Origin: Aureobasidium sp. EXF-3400
Lineage: Eukaryota; Ascomycota; Dothideomycetes; Dothideales; Saccotheciaceae
DNA length: 64,000 bases
Assembly (NCBI GenBank): GCA_024195585.1
Contig: SWBL01000236.1
Span: 1-64,000, forward strand
Reading direction: 5' to 3'
The notes below the pieces were generated by a model. That model worked only from the letters and a program-made list of their open reading frames with translations, was not told where the DNA came from and searched no databases. The position numbers and the translations under genes were made by a program. Of the stretch, positions 9,069 to 20,847 are shown one piece after another. Numbering within the stretch: position 1 is the first letter of the stretch; each line of letters starts with the position of its first letter.

Positions 9069-10407
9069 ATGGCTACACCACACTCTACGGTAATCCTCGG
9101 AGCAGGCATCATCGGCGTATCAACTGCCTACTACCTCTCCCAATCCGTTCCAGGCTCATCCATCCATCTCATCGACACATCACCTGAACTCTTCGCATCC
9201 GCCTCTGGAAAAGCAGGAGGATTTCTCGCTGCCGACTGGTTTGGTCCTGCATCTGCACCACTCGGCTTACTGTCTTTTAAACTCCACAAGCAGCTTGCTG
9301 ATGAGCATGATGGTGCTGGTAGATGGGGGTATGCGAGGAGTACTGGTGCCTCATTTGCTGAGAGTGAGGATACTTTTGATAATGAAGACGATGAGGAGGG
9401 TGAATGGCTGGAAAGTGGGAGGAGTAGAGCAGAAGTCGCAGGAACTCATGAGTTCTCTGAGGGTGAGGGACCGGCGTGGTTGATGAGGAGGAAGGGGGAT
9501 GATTATGATGTTATCTCCGCGGATGAAACTGTGGCTCAGGTGTAAGATCCCATGCTTTTGCGAGTGTTGATTCCAAAGACTGACAGAACAGGCAGAGATC
9601 CGTTAAGATTATCTAAATTTCTGTTGGACCAGTGTAGGGGGAGAGGTGTACAGGTCCATCAACCAGCGACACCAATATTCCTAACCACAGATAACAGCAA
9701 CACAATCACAGCTCTCACCATCAAACTGGACGACAACTCAGAAATACAGGGTAAGCCTTCTACTACCCACACTACCCAGCGAGGTACCAAATCTAACACG
9801 ACCAACAGTCCCTTGTACATCTCTCCTCTTCGCCTGCGGCGCCTGGACTCCAAAGGTCTTCTCCAGCCTCTTCCCCTCCTCGTCTCTCAACATCCCCATC
9901 TCACCCTTCGCAGGCCACAGCATAGTAATTTCCTCTCCCAACTGGACAACCTCGCACGAATCCTCCGGTTGCCATGCCATCTTCAGTACCTCCTCTCAAG
10001 GCTACAGTCCCGAACTCATCAGCCGCATGGGAGGCGAGATATACATCGCTGGTCTAAACGATGCGGATATTGCTCTGCCCAACTTGGCTACCGAAGCTGT
10101 AATTGAAGAATCAGCTATTGCAGAGTTGAAAAAGACGGCACAGAGGATGTGTGGGGTTTCTGGCAAGGAGATTGAAGTGACAAGGGAGGGATTGTGCTTT
10201 AGACCCGTAACGCCTAGTGGAGAACCTATCGTGTGTAAGGTCGAGGAGAAAAAGTTGGGAGGAGTGAAGAGTCGAGGTGGTGTGTTTTTGGCTGCTGGAC
10301 ATGGCCCTTGGGGTATCTCGTTGAGTCTGGGTACGGGACTTGTGATGAGTGAGATGATCAGGGGTGTCAAGACAAGCTGTAAGGTTGGGAGGTTGGGTAT
10401 ACGTTGA
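9069..10407 (+). CDS. TDA3: FAD-dependent oxidoreductase, DAO family (Tda3-like)
   Basis: Predicted flavoprotein of the D-amino-acid-oxidase/glycine-oxidase fold. Exons 9069-9541, 9596-9750 and 9809-10407 give 408 residues. An N-terminal Rossmann motif VILGAGIIGVSTAYYL binds the FAD dinucleotide. ASGKAGGFLAADWF resembles the Tda3 subgroup, as does the C-terminal GHGPWGISLSLGTG. There is an acidic insert (about residues 100-130) that looks disordered. Yeast Tda3 is implicated in endosome-to-Golgi traffic, although its reaction is unknown; I infer the orthology from motif order, not from a full alignment. The first junction was chosen because a GTAAGA donor and AG at 9595 restore QVDPLRLSKFLL. 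Confidence 0.85.
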
Positions 10408-11242
10408 GTGATAATCATTTTGCATGATCAGATCCATGTTCACTATCACTTCTTGAAATCTCAATTCCCTAAAGACAGTTGATTTGCTCTGCTTAAGCAT
10501 CACTGCTCCGTTCGTGACAAAGAGAGACATTGATATGGTCTCAAAGAGCGTTTTGTTCAAGTCAAATCTGCTGCTAGTATAACCCTGTCACCAATTTCCA
10601 CTTTGCTTCATCTACCTATCCACGACCTCATGGACTTCCAGGCTATTCAGTGTGGTCTGTTCCACATTAATCAATGTCCTGAGTAACTTGTCTGGGTATC
10701 AGGAACCTTGATTGTGGCAATTCTGTTGGTGGGTTTTGCATTTCTGAAATTTAAGGATTCATCAAGCATAATCATTGGTCTGATGCTCAATATTTTGAAG
10801 AGACCAAGTCATTCTCATTTTGACATATAAGCAAGATGTCTGCTCTATAGCAGATATCGTCCCTGTAGCGTGGACGGATCTTCTAATGTACTGTATATTC
10901 GATGTCGATTCGAATGAGCAACACCTTCATTCTGATTGTCTTCAAGCCAGGCTTCCGTATGTCCGTGTTGCCTCCATAGCTTTGAAAGCATACCTCTCTG
11001 CGTCCCACCTATCTGTTGTCATGAGACCAACATCTCCGAATCTCCCTGTACCGATGAGACGGGAGGGTTAAAGCCAGCTTCGTGGAAATGGGTTGAACCG
11101 TGGCGACAGAGAAGAACATGCTTTGTATGTCGCGATAGGACCGGTGGCAGATGTACCGGACGACGTTGAGCGGCTCTCACGTTGACGAAGACTGCGAACC
11201 CAATTCGCGTGGGAAATGTAGTAGAGTGTCGACGATGCCCAA
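10408..11242. other. Convergent intergenic region, nothing recognised
   Basis: Lies between the 3' ends of the TDA3-like gene and the YwbE-domain gene. It is AT-rich with only short broken frames. No tRNA, snoRNA boxes or repeats seen. Confidence 0.5.
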
Positions 11243-11764
11243 TCAAGTAAAGTGCGACTCGACATGATGCGCAACTGCCGTCTCATCGCCCTCAAAGTTT
11301 CCACAAACAGGACATGAAGCAGTAGTCGTAGCTTCCTTGACCACCTCTTCCTCCACTGGCTCCTGAGCCTTCGCTCCTCCCCTTTTCTTCTGCTTCGCTG
11401 GCTTCATATACGCAAAAAGATCGATTTCCTCCGCAGGCGCCTCGCCATCTTCATCTAATCGGATATCTCTAGATTGGAATTTGGAACGTCGATTATCTCT
11501 TTCTCTGGGCGGTCTGGTGTTCCTTGATGTAGAGGCGGGCGGAGCAGAGGATTCTTGTGGTGGTATTTCACCAGTGTGCATTCTTTGTACGCGTCCAATT
11601 CTGCCGTCGCTGAGTCGTACTTTGATGCCTCGAGGGTGGTTTCCAGATGTTAGGACATTTTGGACAAGGCCTTGGACTTCGCGGCCGGTGGGTTGATCTG
11701 CTTTTAGGACGATGGAGACGGAGGCGCCAGGTACTACCTGGCTGGTATTTGGTACTGCTGGCAT
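11243..11764 (-). CDS. YwbE-like (DUF2196) domain protein with C-terminal zinc finger
   Basis: Single exon, 173 residues. The open frame extends upstream to 11824 but without an ATG; I start at the first Met, MPAVPNTSQ. Residues about 8-65 (VVPGASVSIVLKADQP, GLVQNVLTSGNHPRGIKV, RIGRVQRM) match the small YwbE/DUF2196 domain known mostly from bacteria. A basic, disordered middle (RNTRPPRERDNRRSKFQ) follows, then a C-terminal finger CPVCG ... VAHHVESHF (C-x2-C-x12-H-x3-H), resembling UBZ4-type ubiquitin-binding fingers. Function is unknown. The finger hints at a role with ubiquitin or nucleic acid, which is inference only. Confidence 0.8.
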   Translation of the reverse strand: MPAVPNTSQVVPGASVSIVLKADQPTGREVQGLVQNVLTSGNHPRGIKVRLSDGRIGRVQRMHTGEIPPQESSAPPASTSRNTRPPRERDNRRSKFQSRDIRLDEDGEAPAEEIDLFAYMKPAKQKKRGGAKAQEPVEEEVVKEATTTASCPVCGNFEGDETAVAHHVESHFT

Positions 11765-13141
11765 GGCTGAGATGTTTAAAGATGTCTTGCTAGCTGATTT
11801 TGAGATCGGGTGTAGTTGTTGCAAAGAGATACGAGTTTCGTTTATTTGTTTGATAAGTCGGAAGATATTCTGAATAGATGTCTGATGATAATATTTGATG
11901 ATATGTCATGTGAAGTAGGACCAATCACTGGAACAATTGCATGCTTCGAAGTTCTGACTGTGGCCACGCTCAGACCACGTATCACTTTCTCACACCTTCA
12001 CACTCACCTTTGCCACGTCTCACAGGATGCATCTATACCAATATTGAAGCCGCAACCCTTGAATCTAGTCAACAACTGCTTCTTCCCTTCCTTCCAATAA
12101 TTGACCCTATACCAACCACCTCGGCAGATATCATCGTCATCGGAACGCAAACGACCATCCCATCCGAAAGCAATGCCAATGCGGCCATGTCTCGGGGATA
12201 ATCCTTTGTCACGCTTCCGTCTCCGCTCCAGCACTCCACACGACTCTTTCTGTTGGCAAATACTTTCCCGCATCGAGTTTTCTTTTCCCACTTATGAACG
12301 TCATCAACAAACTGCAAGCGCGGTGAGAGAAAAATTATTCCCCCCAATTTCCAAGGTCCGAGTTCCAAGGCCGCCTAACGTCACGGCATGCACTCGGCAC
12401 GTTTTTCTTGACACGGACTTTGGTTGAGAAAGACAGAGTCTTTAAAAAACGCATGGATGATCGTGATGTAGATGAACCATGATTCAAGAAGGAGTGTGCT
12501 TTGATGGATCTTTAGCGAGAAAAAGCCGTTAATAGCCATTGACGGGTTTAACGAAGGAGTTCTGTGCCGGCAGGAGGTGCTGTGGGAGTGCGATGTGATG
12601 CGTTGAATGGCTACCAGGTAAATCCAGGAGAAGCGTGACTACTTGCTCCTTTGGGCGCATAAACGAGACTCTCTCTCAGGATGTGCCACGAGGTAAAGCT
12701 AGGAAGCGTTACGAAGATATTCAGGTACGCGCCTGATGCAGTGACGGGTCGCAGTTAAGCAACATGGGGCCCCAGAGATGCTGCATCTTGCGATCTAGAT
12801 GGATGACCATGAATGACGATATGGTCATGATTTAACGTAGTAAGCACAAGACAACATGGTGAAGGCGAGAAGTGGTTTGAAGGGGTTGAAAAAGTGCCGG
12901 TAGTGATTGCAAATGTACAGTAACCCAAACATAAATCTATCTCCAAACAGGCGAAACGACATCTAGTCTTCTACTACTACAAACCAAGGAAAAAATGCAG
13001 CATCTGAGCACATATATACAGAATCGATGCTTGCTTTTGAACACTCCCTCCTCCACAGCCCGAACCCAAGACCAAACCGCTAGTCATGATATCAAAAAAA
13101 GCAGATCATATGAGAAGAAGACATTAAGGAAACGTGACCGC
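11765..13141. other. Intergenic region between two minus-strand genes
   Basis: 1.4 kb holding the upstream flank of the YwbE-domain gene and the downstream flank of the sulfate permease. Several short open frames overlap on both strands without family signals. Small palindromes occur near 12765-12795. No gene supported. Confidence 0.5.
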
Positions 13142-15679
13142 TTATCTCAGCTTTTGGTCCTCAATAACGTCGGCAGTAGCTGACGGGTTTGAGATGTTCG
13201 CAATAGCGCTCTGCAGAGCACTCGTAAGATCAATGTGGAAGAAGGGTCGGTTGAGGCCGTGCACAACAATCTTCTTCTGGTTGACTTGCGAACCGTAGGC
13301 CTTGCTGTTCTGAATGGCTTGGTTGATGTCACTGGAAGCTTCACTGCTTTCGCCAGTGATCTCTCCGCTGTGTACATGACCAAGTTCAGCATCGCGATGC
13401 TTCTTGTGCTCGGGGTGGTTCATAGCGTATTCAGCGTCAGCGGCAGCACTTGATGAGCCACCGAGTTCGGCAACACTGAAGATGGGCTTCCAGCGCTGGA
13501 ACTCTTCACCCTCTTCAGTGGGGTAGCCGAAACCAGCGGATGCGAGAGCGCGGCGAGTCCAGCGGTTGTTGATGTGAGCAAAGTGCCATTGCACCTTTTC
13601 GGGTGTGGTGTAGCGATCAAGCTGGTTACGGACGTCGATGAGGTGTTGTACGGAAGTGACATCAACGTTGTTGACAGAAGAGAAGTCCAGGATAACAGCC
13701 TTGAGGGTCGGCAGATGGTCCTCAACGAGAGCAGCCTTACCACGACGCGGACCAGGGTCGTTCCAAGGACGATCACCAGGTCTACCATATGTGTTGGGAT
13801 CGGTGCGACGAGTCTGCTTGAAGATAGAAGCCACCATGTAGTCCAGGTAGTGATTGGCGTTAGGGTAGTTGTAGCCTTCAGAGAATCTGTAAATGAAGAC
13901 ACCGGGGTGAGGGGAATCGGTATCGATCATGGGGTTGGAACCGTCATCGTGCTCAACAGGCAAAAAGATGCTGCGGTCTGCCTTCTCGTGGTCGTAAGGG
14001 TGGCTGTTTGGCTTGTCTTTGTCCTCAAGAAGATGATCGCCGATGACAGAGTGAACCTGGACCTTTCCGAGGAAGCGACCACGAGCCTTGACAACACGGA
14101 AGAGGAGAAGAGCAATGGAGACACAAATGGTAGTGTAGATACCGTTCTCAATGGAAGAGAAGACAGTAACAAAGACACCAGCGAAGAAGATGAGAACCTC
14201 GATCGGGGAGATCTTCCAGAACTGGTAAACAGTGTTGGGGGGAGTGATAAGATCACCGACAGCATGAATAATGACGGCGGAGAGGACAGAGTTGGGGATG
14301 TAGAAGAAGACTGCTGGCAGGGCGTAAATGGCCAACAGAACGACGACAGCGGTAATGACACCGGCGAAAGGTGTGCGGACACCTGCCTTGGACTTGATGG
14401 CGGTACGCGAGAAGGATCCAGTTACGGGATAAGCACCAAGGAAAGGACCAAGAAGGTTCGAAACACCAATGGCAACAAGCTCCTGAGAAGGATCAATTTG
14501 GTAGTTGTTGACTCTTCCAAAAGACTTGGCGATCGAGATGTGCTCGATAAGCAAGACAATGACCGAGACAGGAAGCTGGCTGGCGTACACCTTGATAATG
14601 TCGGAGTTGAGAACGGGCACAGCAGCGTGCTTGAATCCACGGGGAACAGTTCCCAGAAGCTTGAACTTTGCTAAGCTGTTCTTCTTGTGGATCTTGGGAA
14701 TGTTGCGGTTGACCAACCAACTGATCAGAGTGTACAGGAGGATGATGAAGACGGTACGCAGAGTCGAGCAGAAGAACAGAAGTCTGCGGTGCTTGGGGAA
14801 CTTGTTGCCAGCGTATTGGAATCCAAATCTCAGGAGGTAAAGGAACACAAGCGCGGTAAGACCCATTGCAGCATCGAGCTTTGTTCTCCCAAGATGCTCC
14901 AGGATGTGAATAACAACAAGATATGTTGAGTCTCGGGTCGAGAAACCAGTAATGCCCATCAACGTAGGGATTTGACCAACGCAGATGTTGATAGCAGATC
15001 CAGTCATGAAGGCCGAGATGGAAGTAAGAGAGATGAAATCGACAATCCAGCCAATGCGAGCGAGACCCATGGCACAGACGATTCCACCGACAAGAACCGC
15101 GAGCGAGGATGCAATTTCATGACCTGGGTACTCGGGGTTGGTTTTCTTAGCCTCTAGTACGATATTTCCGACGATAGTAGACATGACGGCGACAGGCTGT
15201 GGACAATGTTAGCAGACAGTATTGAACCCGGAGAAAGCTGTACTTACACCAATGGTGATATCCTTGGAGGTAGCGAAGAACCAGTAGATCAAGACACCCA
15301 TAAAGGAAGAGTACAGACCATACTCTGGGTCGAGGGCAGCAAGTTTGGCATACGCCATACCCTGAGGAACGACGACGGCACCGATTGTAATACCAGCGAC
15401 CAAGTCACCATAAAGCCATTGTAGGTTGTAACGGCCGATCCAGCGTGTGAAGGGAAAGAGGTTGCGACCATAGTTGGCCATGGTGGACTTGGTCGGGGTG
15501 ACTTCTCTGAACCACTCCCAGACTGTAGGCTCGGCTTCGACGAAGGTGTCAGCGCTGGAGACAGAGAAGACAGATTCTCCTCTGGTGATCTTCTCGGCTT
15601 CCATCTCCTGACGGTAATCGAGCTTGATGCCTAGGACTTTGGCCAGGGTGTGGCCAACTTTAGTCCCTGTGGAAGGCAT
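13142..15679 (-). CDS. SUL1: High-affinity sulfate permease, SulP family
   Basis: Proton-coupled sulfate uptake across the plasma membrane, feeding sulfur amino-acid synthesis. Exons (minus) 15679-15248 and 15196-13142, with a 51-nt intron, give 828 residues. The SulP signature lies at the start of the membrane domain (GDLVAGITIGAVVVPQGMAYAKLA, read in two parts). About a dozen hydrophobic segments follow. The C-terminal cytosolic STAS domain includes LKAVILDFSSVNNVDVTSVQ. An insert with many His and Asp residues precedes STAS. Length and layout match yeast Sul1/Sul2 and Neurospora Cys-14. Sul1 versus Sul2 cannot be separated here. Confidence 0.95.
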
Positions 15680-17100
15680 GTTGAAGGAGTGTATAGGTAG
15701 TGTTGATCAACACACCAGAGTCGGAGTTGGATGATATAAAAAGTGGATATGAACAATGGAAGTTGATGAAGAGACAAGGGGAGGGTTTATACACCTCGCT
15801 TGCCCTAGAACGGACGTTGGATTATCCAATAGAGGGCTTGGATGAGGAATCCAAGATCTGGAAATGATTTACTCCAGAGAGCGTGGGAGGCGTCTTTGGA
15901 TGAGGCAAGGGCTGCAAGCCAGAAAGGCGCCAGAGGTCAAGAACTCAACAAGGATTGGCGAAGACCTGAGCTAGAACTAGGCGGAACGGTTGTACGGCGA
16001 ACGGGTTTGGCGAATCACACAAACGACGAACAAGACGGACAAGGCGTGCGGCACAAGAAAGAAAGAAGGTGCAGAAATGCGACTGAGAAAAACCAAATTG
16101 GGCGAGAAATGCGGTAGAGACGACGAGGTCATATCGATCCAGAACTCAACCGGCAGCCATCAAGCTTTGAATCCATGTCGAGCTTTCGTTGTCGTATGGT
16201 TGTAGTGGGCCGCCCAGCAAAGCATTGATATCACATCATCGACGTGATACCAATTCGGGGTTAGACGTTTTGCTCTGGTACCGATCCCCGCTGAATTCGA
16301 AGCCAATCACGAACGCATGTCATGGCGTGCTTTGTTAACGTTTGACGACATTCCAAAAGATCGATATTTTGCGACTTCAAGCACCGTGAAGACAGGGCAA
16401 GCCTCCGAGGTACTGCGACATTGTGAGATGAGATGGCGCGAGGGATTGGACAAGCAGAGTCTAGAAGGCAACCACAAGCAAATCACAAGGCTGAGAAACG
16501 GCTTGGTCGCAGTCAAGCAGGAGACAAAGCATTGTCGTTATGCTTAACGACGTCGGAGATCAATCAGAGCCGCACCCGAGCAGCAGGAAGCTCGCGGCAT
16601 GACCGAGGAACAATATGAACGACCAAGTCCACGGGGCAAAAAATTCGAGTTGATGGTTTTGGCGCTTTTGGAGATCGACAATGCGTAACACGGTGGGAAG
16701 AGCGTCTTCTGAGATCTGGATGATAGATGTCTGTGTCGCAAGGATGATATGATATGTCAGAATATGGGCTCTTGCTCCATGCCCCCGCAAGAGGAGGCTC
16801 ACGGCTTGCTGGCACCACGGAGACTTGTCTGAGCCTCTGAGGCGATGATGATGTCGAAAAGGGTTCGGTAGAGGCAAAAGGAGACGCTCAGACGCTCTCG
16901 GCGCCTGCCCCGGCAGTTTTGAAAAAAGAGCGGACGAACAGCCAGATACTCGTCACGTGAGATCGGAAGCACATGCATGCGAATCAGGTAATTAGACGCG
17001 TTGCGCGGGATCGATTCGCGTGTGTACGTATGGTCAAGGACGACCAAGAAGAAGAAGAAGAAGAAGAAGGAGGAACCGACGACTGAATATTTGCAACAAC
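15680..17100. promoter_or_regulatory. Large divergent intergenic region, sulfate permease / BUB2
   Basis: 1.4 kb between two outward-facing genes. Sulfur-regulated permeases usually carry Cys3/MetR sites (ATGRYRYCAT); I see only half-site-like ATGGCGC (about 16432), so regulation is not shown. A perfect AAG x8 microsatellite lies at 17046-17069, 31 bp before the BUB2 start. Short open frames here look like chance. Confidence 0.45.
17046..17069. repeat. AAG trinucleotide microsatellite, 8 perfect units
   Basis: Lies in the BUB2 5' leader, 31 bp upstream of the start codon, continuing into an imperfect GGAGGA purine run. Purine-rich leaders of this type are common and can vary in length between strains. 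Confidence 0.85.
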
Positions 17101-18225
17101 ATGACGAGTCTTGAAACACTGCTCATCAAAGGTCCCTCGGGTGATGCAGAGGCTGGCCTGGAGCAGTTGCGCTACACCATCTTGTCGGACGGAATACCGA
17201 GCAATAGCGATGGCATGGTGAGTAAACAAAGCCATCACGTCCATGTAGCAACGCTTAACATGTGCCAATCTAGTCGGAGCTGCGCATCTACGTTTGGCTC
17301 ATTCTGCTCAATGTGCCTCCGCTCCGCACCGATGGCTACCTCGATCTTGTGCGACAAGGTGCCTCGCCTGCCTATACCAAAATCCGCAACGACACCTTCC
17401 GTACTTTGACCACCGACCCTCTGTTCCGCCGTCGCGTCACCGAGAACAGTCTCACTCGTGTTCTCAATGCAATCGCCTGGAAGCTACATGATGCCCACGA
17501 GGCTCGTGTCAATGGCTGGATGTCCCCACCTACCTTGTCTGTACCTAAGAGTATCGATGGCCAGTCTGACCAAGTCACCTCGCCCACCTCGAGACACCGC
17601 GCTTCCATAACTGGCACCGAGGGCTCCGAGGCTGGCGATGGTGCTTCCCACGTCGGTTATGTTCAGGGCATGAATGTCATGGCTGCCCCTTTCCTGTACG
17701 CCGCTCGTAGCGAGGCCGAGGCTTTCGCCGCATTCGACCGCTTCATCACAGTAGAGTGCCCTGGCTATGTAAGAGGCTCCATGGATGGTGTCCACAGAGG
17801 TTTAGCCCTGGTCGACAAGATCCTCGCCATTGTAGATCCCAAGTTATCTGCCTACTTGGCAAGCAAAGGCATGGAAGCCCGCATCTATGCTTTCGCCAGC
17901 GTCCTGACCATGTGTGCTTGTACACCGCCCCTGCCTGAGGTTCTTCAACTGTGGGACTTCTGCTTTGCTTACGGTCCGCATATGAATCTGCTTTGCATCG
18001 TCGCTCAGTTGGTTCTTATCAGAGATCAGCTTCTCACCAGCCCAAGGTATGTCCACTATTCACCTTGCTACAGATATTGTCCTCTGACACACCCTTTACA
18101 GCCCAAACCAAATCTTGAGGTCGTTCCCACCTTTGCAAGCTTCCAAAATTAAGCCCATGGCCATCAGCTTTGTGCGTAAACTCCCCGATGATCTCTACCA
18201 GCAGATTGTCGATCATGCAAAATGA
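17101..18225 (+). CDS. BUB2: Mitotic exit checkpoint GTPase-activating protein Bub2 (S. pombe Cdc16)
   Basis: With Bfa1 forms the GAP for the Tem1/Spg1 GTPase at spindle poles, holding back mitotic exit or septation until the spindle is aligned. Exons 17101-17217, 17274-18046 and 18102-18225 give 337 residues. The TBC domain shows the arginine-finger motif IRNDTFRTL and the glutamine-finger motif GYVQGMNVM, followed by the ECPGY and LWDF regions usual for Bub2. A Ser/Thr-rich insert of about 45 residues (SVPKSIDGQSDQVTSPTSRH) sits between them and probably explains the greater length than yeast Bub2 (306). Confidence 0.93.
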
Positions 18226-18723
18226 GCTTTCCCGACCAAACGCATAACGAATTATGACCAAAATTACACGACTTTATGATCTGATGATAGATGGCGTCGC
18301 GCCGATTCTGGCTCGGGTGAACAAGACGGGAAATTATTTGCACCGGTCATTCTAGAAACAATTCCAGTCACTTCTTCCAGATATGCTCACTTGGCACGAA
18401 TAGATAGAAAGCTGCCTCGCAATAAATGCAAATATCCTCGAAGGAAGTCGATATCAAAAGCGGAATTGCATCTCTGGCTGGATGCTCTGAGGAATGCAGC
18501 CCACTTCTGCCGAGGTTCGCATTCCGGCTTCGAGGTCAAAGAATTATCTTCAACCTTGCAACCCGGAAGCAGGAACTTGTATGCATCTTTCTTTGTTTCT
18601 TACCACCGCCATTGTCTTGCGCAGTGTTCGAACCTCTGCGTCAACCTTCAATATGTACTTCTTTGTGTCTCAGGCGTTTGCCTGCCATGGTTCAGTCCCT
18701 TTCTGTAGTGTAGAAGACACATC
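18226..18723. promoter_or_regulatory. 5' flank of the Ser-rich protein gene
   Basis: 498 bp downstream of BUB2 and upstream of the next plus-strand gene. Overlapping short open frames run to 18710 without motifs. It probably contains the promoter and 5' UTR; an upstream noncoding exon is possible but not shown. Confidence 0.4.
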
Positions 18724-20847
18724 ATGTTCATCGACTCAAAGCCGACGTCTCTATTCTCTGGCGGATCGCACAGTTCGAGGAGCTCCTTCACCGAGATGGA
18801 GCAGCCAAAGCCTCAATTGCGACGGCCACCGGCTGCTCTCAACCACTCATCTTCGTCTCTCAGCTCGGGTGGCTTCGAAAGGTCGGCTCCATCGTTCCAA
18901 TCATTCATAAGAAAGACACCGACACCAAATCAGGAGAAACCTCTCCCGCCCATCCCGATAATCGAACCAGCAGAGGCATTTCGGATTTCAACCCGACGCA
19001 CTTCTAGTATCTACAGTCGCACCGTCTCCCAATATGCACCGACTCCTGAATCATGGAGACATGAAGAACATCTAATGCCGACCTTCTTTCTGCAACCATC
19101 TGTGTATAGTCTGAGTACGCCCGAGCTCACTCTAGCAGACACACCACAGTCTACTGTACCACCAAGGCCATTTGCACCGCTTATCACTAGTCCCTCTCCA
19201 AGTCCGAGCCGTACATCGACACCGTCACCACCTCCGGATCGGATTTGGCAAGAGAGACTTCTGCCCCCTTCGCCCCAGATGCTACGCGTAGCAACCCAAC
19301 ATATCAGAACTGTGTCGTTGGACAAAGCAAAGGCCGCTTTGCGTTCGCCCGGAGCACAACATCTTCTCCCAGAAGAAATGAGAGCATTAGCTGCGGCCAG
19401 GAAAGCGAGTCAACAACACATAATACGAGGCAGTAGGTCGTTCGAAGGCATTGTACCGCCTAGAAGTCCAGTACTTCCCCATGTCCTTCCGAGTCCGAGT
19501 CTTCCGTCGCCAACACCGTATGATTGGCCCTTACAGGCGAACAGAGGGTCGAAATTATCTGATGAGTACTTCGATATGACCAAAGCGAAGCGGATGTCGA
19601 TGTCGCCTGTTGAGAGGCAACTGAAATCCTCAATCGAGATATCAATCACTCGTCCATCAGAGCCTCCAATGTCAGATTACGAGCCTCGGGGTAGATCTCG
19701 TCAACAGTCACGAACAGGCTCCAGTAGGAGACTCGACAACTACGAGAGCAAGGTGATTGACTCGTACGAAGATAGGACGCTGGATGCGTCCTCGAATGAG
19801 AGTCTGATGGACGAGGCTAAGCGATTGGCAAACGAGTACCACGCTTTGTTCAAAGAAGATGCCAAAGCTTCTGGTTTCCGGAAGCACAGTGCATCCTCTA
19901 ACAGTATCAAAGAAAAAATGAAGCTCGTACCACAACCACTATTCTTCAACCCTAGACAGATTTCTAGACAACGAGAGCTTGAGTATCAGAAATCGCGTAC
20001 CAAAGCCTACACGTCCTCAATCAGTAGATCTCCCAAACCAAGGGCTGCACCTCGCGAGCAGCGCAACAGTCCTAAGGGCAAAGAACGCACGTTGTATTTT
20101 CCTTACAAGCTCTCTCTCACGCCAGAGTCTACAAGTGCGAGAATCCGTCGTAGCACAAGCGGTAGTATACCAATTTCACCACCATTTCCTGGACACGAAG
20201 TTACAAAGCCAAAGGATATGCCCGCTCCAATGCAAAGGCAGCAGAGTATCGATGATTCCGATAGCGTCTCGGCCTTTTATCATCGTATCAATGCGGACGC
20301 CGAGCAGCTGGCCAAGGAATACAACAAAGCTGGCAGTAAAGTTACTTTTGAGATGCACGCCCAGCCTACTATTGTTTCAAGACCCTCTCTGGAAAGCTCA
20401 TCGCAAGCATCTTATGGAAGAAGAAAGCAGTCTTATGATAGTGTAATCAGCAGCGGAGGCTCTTCTAAGGGCTCAAGACCGCCCCTAAAATCGCTGACGC
20501 ACAAGGTAACCTCAGTTTTTGGCAATCACATGCGAAAGTCGTCCGTCAGTGCAGTGGAAGGGCTGTCAAGCCTTGTTGACAGCTTCAAGCAACGCAGACC
20601 AAGCTTCCCAGTCATCAGTGCACCGCAACCGATCTCAGCTGCCGAGGTATACGATCCAGCTAGACTGCAAGCATCATCGTCTGCTTCTGCGGCGAGAAAG
20701 CGTCCAAGTGTTTTTGCAGGGATCAAGGATCATAGACGCGAGAGTAAAGCAAACAAGCGGAGGGAGGACCTCAAGAAGACGATCAAAATGGTTCCAATAG
20801 GGGGAGCGCCTCAAACACCACCGCGCAGAGATGGCGATTGGCTCTAG
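18724..20847 (+). CDS. Uncharacterised Ser/Pro-rich fungal protein
   Basis: Single exon, 707 residues, not assigned to a family. Mostly predicted disordered: rich in Ser, Pro and Arg, with PxxP-like stretches (EKPLPPIPI, PSPSPSRTSTPSPPPDR) and many possible phosphosites (RxxS/T). Two short helical segments resemble each other, DEAKRLANEYHALF (about residue 362) and ADAEQLAKEYNKAG (about 525); similar LA-x-EY motifs recur in large disordered fungal proteins. The C-terminus is strongly basic (ESKANKRREDLKKTIKMVP) and ends in PPRRDGDWL. No membrane segment. A signalling or cortical scaffold role is conceivable but unsupported. Confidence 0.75.
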   Translation: MFIDSKPTSLFSGGSHSSRSSFTEMEQPKPQLRRPPAALNHSSSSLSSGGFERSAPSFQSFIRKTPTPNQEKPLPPIPIIEPAEAFRISTRRTSSIYSRTVSQYAPTPESWRHEEHLMPTFFLQPSVYSLSTPELTLADTPQSTVPPRPFAPLITSPSPSPSRTSTPSPPPDRIWQERLLPPSPQMLRVATQHIRTVSLDKAKAALRSPGAQHLLPEEMRALAAARKASQQHIIRGSRSFEGIVPPRSPVLPHVLPSPSLPSPTPYDWPLQANRGSKLSDEYFDMTKAKRMSMSPVERQLKSSIEISITRPSEPPMSDYEPRGRSRQQSRTGSSRRLDNYESKVIDSYEDRTLDASSNESLMDEAKRLANEYHALFKEDAKASGFRKHSASSNSIKEKMKLVPQPLFFNPRQISRQRELEYQKSRTKAYTSSISRSPKPRAAPREQRNSPKGKERTLYFPYKLSLTPESTSARIRRSTSGSIPISPPFPGHEVTKPKDMPAPMQRQQSIDDSDSVSAFYHRINADAEQLAKEYNKAGSKVTFEMHAQPTIVSRPSLESSSQASYGRRKQSYDSVISSGGSSKGSRPPLKSLTHKVTSVFGNHMRKSSVSAVEGLSSLVDSFKQRRPSFPVISAPQPISAAEVYDPARLQASSSASAARKRPSVFAGIKDHRRESKANKRREDLKKTIKMVPIGGAPQTPPRRDGDWL

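Noticed and set aside
13574..14674. A 366-codon plus-strand frame opposite the sulfate permease.
   Set aside because: Antisense shadow; its Gly/Asp/Asn-rich translation mirrors membrane-helix codons of the permease.
15842..16620. Small charged open frames in the sulfate permease/BUB2 spacer.
   Set aside because: Overlapping in several frames, with no domain and no start context.
18391..18708. Short plus-strand frames between BUB2 and the Ser-rich gene as an extra gene.
   Set aside because: Three overlapping frames with no motif; more likely 5' UTR.
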